Source: an uncultured Limosilactobacillus sp.
GTDB taxonomy: Bacteria > Bacillota > Bacilli > Lactobacillales > Lactobacillaceae
Length of the DNA stretch: 64,000 nucleotides
NCBI RefSeq assembly: GCF_934202705.1
Contig: NZ_CAKPYE010000002.1
Span: forward strand, 124,001-188,000
Direction of reading: 5' to 3'
Shown: one piece after another, positions 17,084 through 24,061 of the stretch
Layout of the letters: each line of letters begins with the position of its first letter
Numbering within the stretch: position 1 is the stretch's first letter
Notes under the pieces: generated by a model
Told to the model about the DNA's origin: nothing
Database searches by the model: none
What the model saw: only the letters and a program-made list of their open reading frames with translations
Translations under genes and position numbers: made by a program

Positions 17084-18220
17084 TTAAAATGTCCGAACCG
17101 GCGTAATCAACTGAACAAAGTTTTCTTGATCTTCGGTTGGGACTAATGTAAACGGTCGCAATGGGGAAGTAAATGATAATAAGACACTGGTTTGACCGAA
17201 TGATTTCAATGCATCACTCATGTAATCCGGGTTAAAGGAAATTTCTAACTTAGCACCATCAAGCTTATCAAAGGTTACATCTTCCTCAACGTTACCAACA
17301 TCTGCAGAATCACCGCTAATCTTAGCAGAATTGTTTTCAGGATCGAGTGTTAATTTAACCACATTATTGTGGCCTTGATGTGACAACAATGATGCTCGAT
17401 CAATGGCTGCTAAAAAATTACCTGCTTCTAATTCAACGGTTGTATCCGCTGTATCAGGAATCAACCGGCTCGTTTCAGGATACATCCCTTCAAATAACCG
17501 TGAGTAGAAAAGCGCATTGCCAAATTGGAAAAGAACCTGATTTTCAGCAATCTGAATTTGGATATCATCTTTGATATCCGCAATCATTCTTGCTAATTCA
17601 GTCATACTACTTCCTGGAATAACCACGTCATAACTTTGACCATTGGTTGGCACTGCGACTTTTCGCTGAGCAAGACGATGGCTATCAGTCGCTACCGCAG
17701 TTAATTGATCATCGGCTAACCGCATATGAATTCCCGTTAAAATTGGTCGACTTTCCTGTTTAGAAACCGCAATTCGAGTCTGTTCAACAACATCGCGGAG
17801 TAAGTCCGCTGAAACGTTAATAGTTGACGCGCTTTCGATTTCTGGAAGATGCGGATAATTATTGGCATCTTGGCCATTAATTTTAAATTCTGCAGAACCA
17901 GAAGAAATTTTTGCTTGAAAGCCATCACGAACTTCTACTGTTACTTCTTGATTGGGGAGTCGTTTTATGATTTCACCAAAGAACCGAGCAGGTAACACAA
18001 TGGCACCTGGTTCTTCGATAGTTAATGATGTTTGACCGTCATCCACAGAGAGGGTTGTTTGGATAGTAATATCTGCATTGCTTCCAGTTAAAACGACTTT
18101 CTGGTCTTCAACAACGATTTTTACACCAGTCAAAATTGGAATGGTGGTTTTTGAAGAAATAGCTCTTAAGACATTATTTAGCTGGTTAACGAAAACTGAT
18201 CGATTAATTGTAAATTTCAT
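17084..18220 (-). CDS. dnaN: DNA polymerase III beta subunit (sliding clamp)
   Basis: Ring-shaped processivity clamp, 378 residues in three topologically similar domains. Family features include the start MKFTINRSVFVNQLNNVLRA, EFKINGQDANNYPHLP and the C-terminal MSDALKSFG/LRPFTLVP segment, and termination at TPVRTF. Second gene of dnaA-dnaN; the intergenic space carries the unwinding part of oriC. Confidence 0.98.
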   Translation of the reverse strand: MKFTINRSVFVNQLNNVLRAISSKTTIPILTGVKIVVEDQKVVLTGSNADITIQTTLSVDDGQTSLTIEEPGAIVLPARFFGEIIKRLPNQEVTVEVRDGFQAKISSGSAEFKINGQDANNYPHLPEIESASTINVSADLLRDVVEQTRIAVSKQESRPILTGIHMRLADDQLTAVATDSHRLAQRKVAVPTNGQSYDVVIPGSSMTELARMIADIKDDIQIQIAENQVLFQFGNALFYSRLFEGMYPETSRLIPDTADTTVELEAGNFLAAIDRASLLSHQGHNNVVKLTLDPENNSAKISGDSADVGNVEEDVTFDKLDGAKLEISFNPDYMSDALKSFGQTSVLLSFTSPLRPFTLVPTEDQENFVQLITPVRTF

Positions 18221-18233
18221 TGTCTGGCACCCC

Positions 18234-18384
18234 TTAATATATATATTTAATTAATATTATAACTAGTAGTAGTAATAGGTCCTGTGGAAACTGTGGAAAA
18301 ATAATTCAAATATAAGCCATTCTTTAGTTTTCCATATGTGGAAAACTTGTTGAAAACTTTGGGATAACTTTAAAATTATCCACA
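18234..18384. other. oriC: oriC unwinding region in the dnaA-dnaN spacer: AT-rich element, DnaA-trios and DnaA boxes
   Basis: From left to right: an AT-only tract (18234-18262); five consecutive DnaA-trios TAG TAG TAG TAA TAG (18264-18278); GTCC; two DnaA boxes TGTGGAAAC (18283-18291, 7/9) and TGTGGAAAA (18292-18300, 8/9); a further TGTGGAAAA (18337-18345) in a dyad; and a perfect TTATCCACA (18376-18384). This matches the basal unwinding architecture described in B. subtilis, in which DnaA loads from boxes onto trios to melt the adjacent AT-rich DNA. Confidence 0.88.
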
Positions 18385-18388
18385 ACCA

Positions 18389-19708
18389 TTAAGGACGTAA
18401 ATCTTTCTTTAATGAATTAATTTCTTTTTGTAAATCGGCATCGGTAGTCATTTGCTTTTCAATTTTATCGATTGCGTGGAGAACGGTTGTATGGTCTTTG
18501 CCGCCGAATTCTTTACCAATTCGGGGGAGGGAATTATCCGTTAATTCACGTGATAGGTACATTGCAATTTGACGTGGAATAACGATGTTTTTAACCCGTT
18601 TTTTACCAGTAATATCGCTTTGGTTAATGTTAAAACGAGCAGCCACCTTTTTTTGAATTAGATCGATTGAAAGGGTTGCAGGGGCGTCATTACCAATTCC
18701 TTGTAAAGCCTCCTGAGCAACTGCTTCATTAATAGAGGTTTTGTGTAGATCAGCAAAAACCCGAACGCGCATTAATGCTCCCTCAAGTTCACGAACGTTG
18801 GTATTAATTTTTGAAGCAATAAAGTTGAAAACTTCGTTGGGGATTCCTTGGAGATTTTCTTCTTCAGCTTTCCGATTTAGGATAGCAATTCGGGTTTCTA
18901 AGTCAGGAGCGGTAATTTCAACTGTTAACCCCCATACAAAACGTGAAACAAGACGGTCAGTTAAATTTGGAATCTCCTTTGGATTCTGATCAGCAGTTAA
19001 GACAATTTGCTTATTATTATCATGCAGACTGTTAAAAGTATTGAAAAATTCCAGCTGAGTGCCATTTTTTTCACTAAAGAATTGGACATCATCAACTAGT
19101 AAGGCATCAAGGTCCCGATATTCTTGTCTAAACTGTTCTTGGGTCCCCGTTTTGATGGAATTAATATAGTCGTTCATAAAGTTTTCACTGGTAACATATT
19201 TAATTTTGGCATCAGGATTATGAACGAGCATGTTATTGGCAATGGCTTGCATTAAGTGAGTTTTACCTAAGCCAACATCGCCATAAATAAGGAGTGGATT
19301 ATAGAGACCACCCGGCTGTTCAGAGGCCGCAAAAGCTGATGCGTACGCAAATTGATTAGTTCTACCTTCGACAAAATTATCAAAAGTGTATTCAGGATTG
19401 AGCGGAGTTTGCGTTTTATATGTTGGTTGGTCTGTATCAGGCTCGTTTTTTTTCATTAAATCCTTGGTTAGAACGTAAATTGGTTCAATCTCTTCGCCAG
19501 TTTGTTCATGCAGAATGTGCTTTAATTGAATGTTCAAACTCTTCTTCCACCAGTCAAGATGGTAGTCAGTTGGTAAGACTACCGTTAGTTGATGGTTTTG
19601 AAGAGAGTATGCTTTTGCCGGAGCAACGACGTTTTCGTAAGTCGGTGGGGTAATCGACTGCTTAAACTCGTTTTGGACCGTTTCCCAGAGAGAATCGAGC
19701 TCAGTCAA
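18389..19708 (-). CDS. dnaA: Chromosomal replication initiator DnaA
   Basis: AAA+ initiator, 439 residues: domain I (about 1-80), short linker, AAA+ domain with Walker A GDVGLGKTH (143-151), Walker B DALLVDDVQF and sensor motifs, and C-terminal DNA-binding domain with GGKDHTTVLHA. The start codon is TTG, with GGAGGA at good spacing; no ATG is nearby in frame. DnaA boxes flank it on both sides, so the gene sits inside a bipartite origin. Confidence 0.98.
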   Translation of the reverse strand: MTELDSLWETVQNEFKQSITPPTYENVVAPAKAYSLQNHQLTVVLPTDYHLDWWKKSLNIQLKHILHEQTGEEIEPIYVLTKDLMKKNEPDTDQPTYKTQTPLNPEYTFDNFVEGRTNQFAYASAFAASEQPGGLYNPLLIYGDVGLGKTHLMQAIANNMLVHNPDAKIKYVTSENFMNDYINSIKTGTQEQFRQEYRDLDALLVDDVQFFSEKNGTQLEFFNTFNSLHDNNKQIVLTADQNPKEIPNLTDRLVSRFVWGLTVEITAPDLETRIAILNRKAEEENLQGIPNEVFNFIASKINTNVRELEGALMRVRVFADLHKTSINEAVAQEALQGIGNDAPATLSIDLIQKKVAARFNINQSDITGKKRVKNIVIPRQIAMYLSRELTDNSLPRIGKEFGGKDHTTVLHAIDKIEKQMTTDADLQKEINSLKKDLRP

Positions 19709-19734
19709 AATAATTCCTCCTCAGAGTAAAAAAT

Positions 19735-20085
19735 TGTGGATAAATAAAAAACCAAGAATAATTTTATCATTAGTTTTAAAAGTTTTCCACAGGCAGTGAA
19801 AAATTTGATCCACAAAATACACAACGCTGTGTGGAATTTATTCACAGGGGTGTGAATATGTGGAAATATCCACAGGAAAATAAAGATATCCACAAAAAAT
19901 TGTGGATATCAACAAGCGAAAAAGTGATTAACATTGGAATTAACAGTATTATCCACAGAGCTGTGGATAACTTTGTTGACAACCATGTGATTTCTATCAT
20001 TACCGTGAAAAAGCCTGTGAATTAAGAAAAATCAATTTTGAAAAAAAGGTAACGCTGTGGATTATTTTAAATTACTTGTGGATAA
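19735..20085. other. oriC: oriC upstream DnaA-box cluster
   Basis: The 515-bp region between dnaA and rpmH has no gene. Perfect TTATNCACA-type boxes lie at 19735-19743, 19838-19846, 19949-19957, 19962-19970 and 20077-20085. One-mismatch boxes lie at 19783-19791, 19806-19814, 19866-19874, 19886-19894, 19901-19909 and 20056-20064. The pair at 19949-19970 is a perfect inverted repeat (10-bp arms, AG centre). Density and position indicate the upstream (incA/incB-like) half of a bipartite oriC and probably dnaA autoregulation. Confidence 0.92.
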
Positions 20086-20112
20086 CTAAAAAAATTTTCG
20101 CTAAAAACGCCC

Positions 20113-20141
20113 TTTATCACATAGGGAAATTATGATATACT
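20113..20141 (+). promoter_or_regulatory. Promoter of rpmH
   Basis: Extended -10 TGATATACT (TATACT at 20136-20141) with a weak TTTATC 17 bp upstream, immediately right of the last DnaA box, so DnaA binding could influence it. Confidence 0.55.
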
Positions 20142-20223
20142 TTGACAGTATGTTTGAAGAGTTTGTCCATTTTGGACGATAAACCACAACAATTATTACT
20201 ATGCCGAGGAGGTGCAAAAGCTT

Positions 20224-20358
20224 ATGAAGCGCACATTTCAACCAAAGAAGCGCCATCGCGCTCGTGTTCACGGCTTCCGCGCTCGGATGAGCACTAGCAA
20301 CGGTCGCAAGGTATTAGCCCGTCGTCGTCAAAAGGGTCGTAAAGTATTATCTGCATAA
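20224..20358 (+). CDS. rpmH: 50S ribosomal protein L34
   Basis: 44 residues, very basic: MKRTFQPKKRHRARVHGFRA, then RMSTSNGRKVLARRRQKGRK, the universal L34 pattern. GAGGAGGTG precedes the ATG. First gene rightward from the origin, as in most Firmicutes. Confidence 0.98.
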   Translation: MKRTFQPKKRHRARVHGFRARMSTSNGRKVLARRRQKGRKVLSA

Positions 20359-20384
20359 AAAAGTCCGTTTAGGCGGCTTTTTTC
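20357..20384 (+). terminator. Terminator directly after rpmH
   Basis: AAAAAAGTC pairs with GGCTTTTTT (one G-T pair) around a 9-nt loop; it begins in the rpmH stop codon. Confidence 0.65.
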
Positions 20385-20390
20385 TCAGTA

Positions 20391-20459
20391 GGGAGCAGGG
20401 CCATACACTTTGCTACAATTCTAATATTGTAGTGTTGGTATGTTCCTCCTCCCTTTTTT
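20391..20459 (+). terminator. Second, long terminator/attenuator hairpin before rnpA
   Basis: Nested inverted repeats GGGAG/CTCCC, CATAC/GTATG and CTACAAT/ATTGTAG around the loop TCTAAT, ending in six T. It lies between rpmH and rnpA, whose products are needed in very different amounts, so it probably reduces read-through into rnpA. Confidence 0.72.
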
Positions 20460-20483
20460 AGTTACTGAGGGGTTTAAACTACA

Positions 20484-20828
20484 ATGAGAAAATCATTTCG
20501 AGTAAAAAAAGAGAGTGAATTTCAACGGGTTTTCGAAACACATAATTCCGTTGCTAATCATAAATTTGTTATCTACCAAATGGAAAAACCAGGACAACCT
20601 CATTTTCGAGTTGGGATTTCCGTTGGTAAGAAGATTGGAAATGCTGTCCATCGTAATTGGCTAAAACGGCGGATCCGGCAAACATTATTAGAAGTAAAAC
20701 CTCAGTTAAAATCTGAAGTTGATTTTCTAGTGATTGCCCGTCCGGCAGCAGATGGGATGACGATGGCAGATACCAAAAAAAACTTGGTTCATGCTTTAAA
20801 ACGCGCACACTTATTAGTTGAGGATTAA
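20484..20828 (+). CDS. rnpA: Ribonuclease P protein component
   Basis: 114-residue basic protein that assists the RNase P RNA in tRNA 5' maturation. Contains RKSFRVKKESEFQRVF and the RNR-like motif GNAVHRNWLKRRIRQ. Ends 2 nt before the yidC start. Confidence 0.96.
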   Translation: MRKSFRVKKESEFQRVFETHNSVANHKFVIYQMEKPGQPHFRVGISVGKKIGNAVHRNWLKRRIRQTLLEVKPQLKSEVDFLVIARPAADGMTMADTKKNLVHALKRAHLLVED

Positions 20829-20830
20829 AA

Positions 20831-21664
20831 ATGAAAAAACATTCAAAAAAACTGCTGAGCTTATTAGGGATTTTAAGTTTGACCCTGTTCTTGGCAGCAT
20901 GTTCCAATAAACCAATTACCAGTCATAGTACCGGACTTTGGGATCACTATATTATTTATAACTGTTCACGGTTCATTATCTGGTTGTCGAATCACTTTGG
21001 TGGTTACGGGATGGGGATTATTATCTTCACCATTATCATCCGAATCATTATTTTACCGTTGATGTATTATCAAACGAAGTCAATGATGCGGATGCAAGAA
21101 CTAGCACCAGAATTAAAGAAGCTCCAGCAAAAGTATTCTTCTCGTGATCGAGAAACGATGCAACAACTGCAAGTGGAACAACAAAAGTTGTATAAGGACG
21201 CAGGGGTGAATCCATTTGCATCAATGTTGCCATTAATTGTTCAACTACCCGTTATGTGGGCGCTGTATCAAGCAATTTGGCGAACAAATACGTTGCGACA
21301 CGGAACATTTTTGTGGTTACAATTAGGTCATCCCGATCCATACTATGTTTTGCCAATTTTAGCGGCATTGTTTACATTTATTAGTTCTTGGTTGTCAATG
21401 GCTTCCATGCCAGAAAAGAACTCGATGTCAACGGCAATGACTTGGTTCATGCCAATTATGATTTTCTTTATGGCATTGGGCTTCTCATCAGCGATTACCC
21501 TTTACTGGGTGGTTACGAACGCCTTTCAGGTTGTTCAAACGCTCCTTTTACAAAATCCATTTAAGATTAAGCGGCAACGGGAAGCTAAACAGCGAGCTGA
21601 ACGACAACGGAAAAATAAAATTGCTCACGCTAAGAAAAATGCAGTGAAGAGTAAGCGAAAATAA
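20831..21664 (+). CDS. yidC: Membrane protein insertase YidC (lipoprotein form)
   Basis: 277-residue YidC/Oxa1/SpoIIIJ insertase. Lipoprotein signal peptide with lipobox LAAC (Cys24); about five membrane segments; conserved LPLMYYQTKSMMRM, PLIVQLPVMWALYQAI and MPIMIFFMALGFSSA; Arg in the hydrophilic groove; basic C-terminal tail (KRQREAKQRAERQRKNK) for ribosome contact. It is probably the paralogue encoded with rnpA; a second yidC elsewhere is usual in lactobacilli. Confidence 0.95.
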   Translation: MKKHSKKLLSLLGILSLTLFLAACSNKPITSHSTGLWDHYIIYNCSRFIIWLSNHFGGYGMGIIIFTIIIRIIILPLMYYQTKSMMRMQELAPELKKLQQKYSSRDRETMQQLQVEQQKLYKDAGVNPFASMLPLIVQLPVMWALYQAIWRTNTLRHGTFLWLQLGHPDPYYVLPILAALFTFISSWLSMASMPEKNSMSTAMTWFMPIMIFFMALGFSSAITLYWVVTNAFQVVQTLLLQNPFKIKRQREAKQRAERQRKNKIAHAKKNAVKSKRK

Positions 21665-21683
21665 AAAAGTGCCACTAGCCTGG

Positions 21684-21716
21684 CAACCACTTGTTGGTTC
21701 GGGTTGGTGGTTTTTT
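21684..21716 (+). terminator. Possible weak terminator between yidC and jag
   Basis: AACCAC pairs with GTGGTT across a 16-nt loop and is followed by six T, 8 nt before the jag Shine-Dalgarno. It may only attenuate, since jag has no clear promoter of its own. Confidence 0.5.
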
Positions 21717-21729
21717 ATGAGGTGCAAGA

Positions 21730-22503
21730 ATGACAGTTTTTACGGGAAATGACGAAAAAGCGTTGATTAAGCAGGCGGAAAAACAGTTTGGGGTTAGTCA
21801 AGACCGCTTAGTAGTTAGGATTTTACAGACAGCACGGCGTGGCTTTTTGGGGATTGGTAAGCGGCCGGCCAAATTAGAAATAACAAAACGGATAGTTAAG
21901 GAATCATCAGTAAGAAAACCAGCGGATGATCAGCAAACGGTGACGATCCATAAAGAAGCTCAGGAGTCAAAAGAGCAACCTAACTTAACACCGGCTGATA
22001 CCTATCAACAAGAAATGGCAAAAAATCATCAGCGGAATGTTGCAAAGTTAAAGGAAGCAATTCCAGGATTACAAAATTATTTGGTAGCCATCTACCAACA
22101 ACTGGGAGTTGAGGTGGAACCACAACTTCGAGAAGTTAAGGTCCATCATTGTGAAATTGACCTCCATACTGACCATCCGGGACAAGTTGTTGGCTATCAT
22201 GGACGCCGACTGAATGCAATTGAGCAGTTAGGGGTTGCCTACTTAAATTATCATGGAGTTCGGGAGATTGAACTGGTACTCAATACGGGAGAATACCGCG
22301 AAAAACGCCAAGCAACGCTCGACAAAGTAATGGAGCGGAGTATTACTCAGGTAATTGCCACAGGGCAGGCAGTCTTTTTAGATCCAATGCCAGCTCGTGA
22401 ACGTAAATATTTACATCAATTGGCTCAGCAACACCCACAAGTACGAACATATTCACATGGCCGTGATCCGTTCCGAAGTGTCGTGATTGCACCACAAAAC
22501 TAG
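21730..22503 (+). CDS. jag: Jag (KhpB/EloR-like) RNA-binding protein
   Basis: 257 residues: N-terminal Jag domain (about 1-52, with RGFLGIGKRPAKLEI), variable linker (about 60-110), KH domain (VVGYHGRRLNAIEQLGVAYL) and C-terminal R3H domain (ERKYLHQLAQQHPQVRTYSHG, FRSVVIAP). Family members bind RNA with KhpA and affect cell elongation. It follows yidC, as usual. Confidence 0.93.
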   Translation: MTVFTGNDEKALIKQAEKQFGVSQDRLVVRILQTARRGFLGIGKRPAKLEITKRIVKESSVRKPADDQQTVTIHKEAQESKEQPNLTPADTYQQEMAKNHQRNVAKLKEAIPGLQNYLVAIYQQLGVEVEPQLREVKVHHCEIDLHTDHPGQVVGYHGRRLNAIEQLGVAYLNYHGVREIELVLNTGEYREKRQATLDKVMERSITQVIATGQAVFLDPMPARERKYLHQLAQQHPQVRTYSHGRDPFRSVVIAPQN

Positions 22504-22511
22504 GGTAAGTA

Positions 22512-22540
22512 TTGACAATCCGGGGCGGTAAATTTAGAAT
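22512..22540 (+). promoter_or_regulatory. Strong promoter upstream of mnmE
   Basis: TTGACA, 17-bp spacer, TAGAAT. A transcript starting near 22547 would run into the hairpin terminator at 22577-22633 before reaching mnmE. Confidence 0.75.
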
Positions 22541-22576
22541 AACGGTGTTAATTAAATCGAGCTTGTTAGAGTAGTG

Positions 22577-22633
22577 AAAGTGCTTTGACCATCATCAACG
22601 GGAAACCGGTGTTGCTGGAATGGCACTTTTTTT
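22577..22633 (+). terminator. Leader terminator (candidate attenuator) before mnmE
   Basis: AAAGTGC at 22577 pairs with GCACTTT ending near 22629; inside lies a CGG-GAAA-CCG tetraloop hairpin with flanking partial pairing; seven T follow. It sits between the promoter at 22512 and the mnmE start. It could terminate jag read-through or act as a regulated attenuator. Confidence 0.7.
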
Positions 22634-22658
22634 ATTAAGGCGGAAAGGAATGAAAATC

Positions 22659-24047
22659 GTGGCAAATTCAGAATTTGATACCATTACGGCAATCTCAACA
22701 CCAGTTGGGGAAGGCGGAATTTCAATTATTCGTGTTAGTGGCGAAGAGGCCATTCCAGTAGTAAAAAAGCTTTTTAAAGGCAAAGATTTAGCAAAAGTTG
22801 CCAGCCATACCATTAATTATGGGCACATTATTGATCCGCAGAATAATCAAGAAGTTGATGAAGTGATGGTTTCAGTAATGCGGGCACCGAAAACCTATAC
22901 CAAGGAAGATGTTGTTGAGATTAACTGTCATGGTGGTCTACTAGCAACTAATCGAATTTTGCAGTTAACGATTGGTGCTGGGGCACGGATGGCAGAACCC
23001 GGTGAATTTACTAAACGCGCCTTGTTGAATGGTCGACTAGATCTTTCCCAAGCCGAAGCAGTAATGGACCTTATTCGGGCGAAAACGGATAAGTCAATGA
23101 AAGTGGCATTAAATCAGCTTGATGGTAATTTGTCGCACCTGATTAAACACCTGCGAAAAGATATTTTAGATGTTTTGGCACAGGTTGAAGTCAACATTGA
23201 TTATCCAGAATATGATGCCGTTGAAGAGATGACGAGTAAGCTACTTCGGGAGAAGGCAATTGAAATTCGCCAACGGATTGAAGGCTTGCTCAAAACTGCT
23301 AAGCAAGGGAAAGTTTTGCGTGATGGCTTAGCAACGGCGATTATTGGGCGCCCCAACGTTGGTAAATCAAGTTTACTGAACTCACTGTTACACGAAGATA
23401 AGGCAATCGTAACGAACGTTGCTGGAACAACTCGTGATGTAATTGAAGAATACGTCAACGTAAATGACGTCCCATTAAAACTAATTGATACCGCTGGGAT
23501 TCGTCATACTGAAGATACAGTTGAAAAAATCGGTGTCGAGCGGAGCCGTCAAGCAATTGATACGGCTGACTTAATTTTGTTACTGATTGATAGTTCACAG
23601 CCGTTAACTGATGAAGATCGGCAGCTTATTCACCAAACGGCGAATAAACCACGCATCATTATTTTTAATAAGAGTGATTTACCAACAAAGGTTTCCCAAG
23701 ACGAACTGAAACAGCTCGTAAATGGTGATCAGCTTATTACTGCTTCGATGACGAAACATGAAGGAATTAACGAATTAAGTGACGCCATTAGTCACCTCTT
23801 CTTTAATCAAGGAATTGAAAGCAATCAAAGTAATGTGATGGTTACCAATGCTCGTCACATTGGTTTACTTCGCCAAGCAGATGAAGCTCTTGGGGACGTT
23901 TTAAAGGGTTTGGATGATGGAATGCCAGTGGACTTAGTTCAGATTGATATGACGAGAGCTTGGGATTTACTTGGTGAAATTACTGGTGATAGTTATCAAG
24001 ATGAGTTATTAGACCAATTGTTTAGTCAATTTTGTTTAGGCAAATAG
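22659..24047 (+). CDS. mnmE: tRNA modification GTPase MnmE (TrmE)
   Basis: With MnmG installs the carboxymethylaminomethyl group at wobble U34 of tRNAs. About 462 residues: folate-binding N-domain (FDTITAISTPVGEGGISIIR), helical domain, inserted G domain with GRPNVGKSSLL, DTAGIRHT and NKSD, and the C-terminal CLGK with catalytic Cys. GTG 22659 is preferred: AAGGA is 9 nt upstream but directly abuts the ATG at 22650. The longer frame from 22620 begins inside the leader terminator. Confidence 0.95.
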   Translation: MANSEFDTITAISTPVGEGGISIIRVSGEEAIPVVKKLFKGKDLAKVASHTINYGHIIDPQNNQEVDEVMVSVMRAPKTYTKEDVVEINCHGGLLATNRILQLTIGAGARMAEPGEFTKRALLNGRLDLSQAEAVMDLIRAKTDKSMKVALNQLDGNLSHLIKHLRKDILDVLAQVEVNIDYPEYDAVEEMTSKLLREKAIEIRQRIEGLLKTAKQGKVLRDGLATAIIGRPNVGKSSLLNSLLHEDKAIVTNVAGTTRDVIEEYVNVNDVPLKLIDTAGIRHTEDTVEKIGVERSRQAIDTADLILLLIDSSQPLTDEDRQLIHQTANKPRIIIFNKSDLPTKVSQDELKQLVNGDQLITASMTKHEGINELSDAISHLFFNQGIESNQSNVMVTNARHIGLLRQADEALGDVLKGLDDGMPVDLVQIDMTRAWDLLGEITGDSYQDELLDQLFSQFCLGK

Positions 24048-24061
24048 CAAGGAGATTGGAA

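Noticed and set aside
18542..18557. Possible parS in dnaA (TAATTCACGTGATAGG)
   Set aside because: Only the CACGTG core and a few flanking bases match (about 11 of 16).
19831..20025. 64-codon frame in the origin region
   Set aside because: It lies across the DnaA-box cluster; its residues simply translate box repeats and there is no Shine-Dalgarno.
22620..22658. Longer N-terminus for MnmE
   Set aside because: The extra codons lie in the leader terminator and have no usable Shine-Dalgarno; the family begins just before FDTI.
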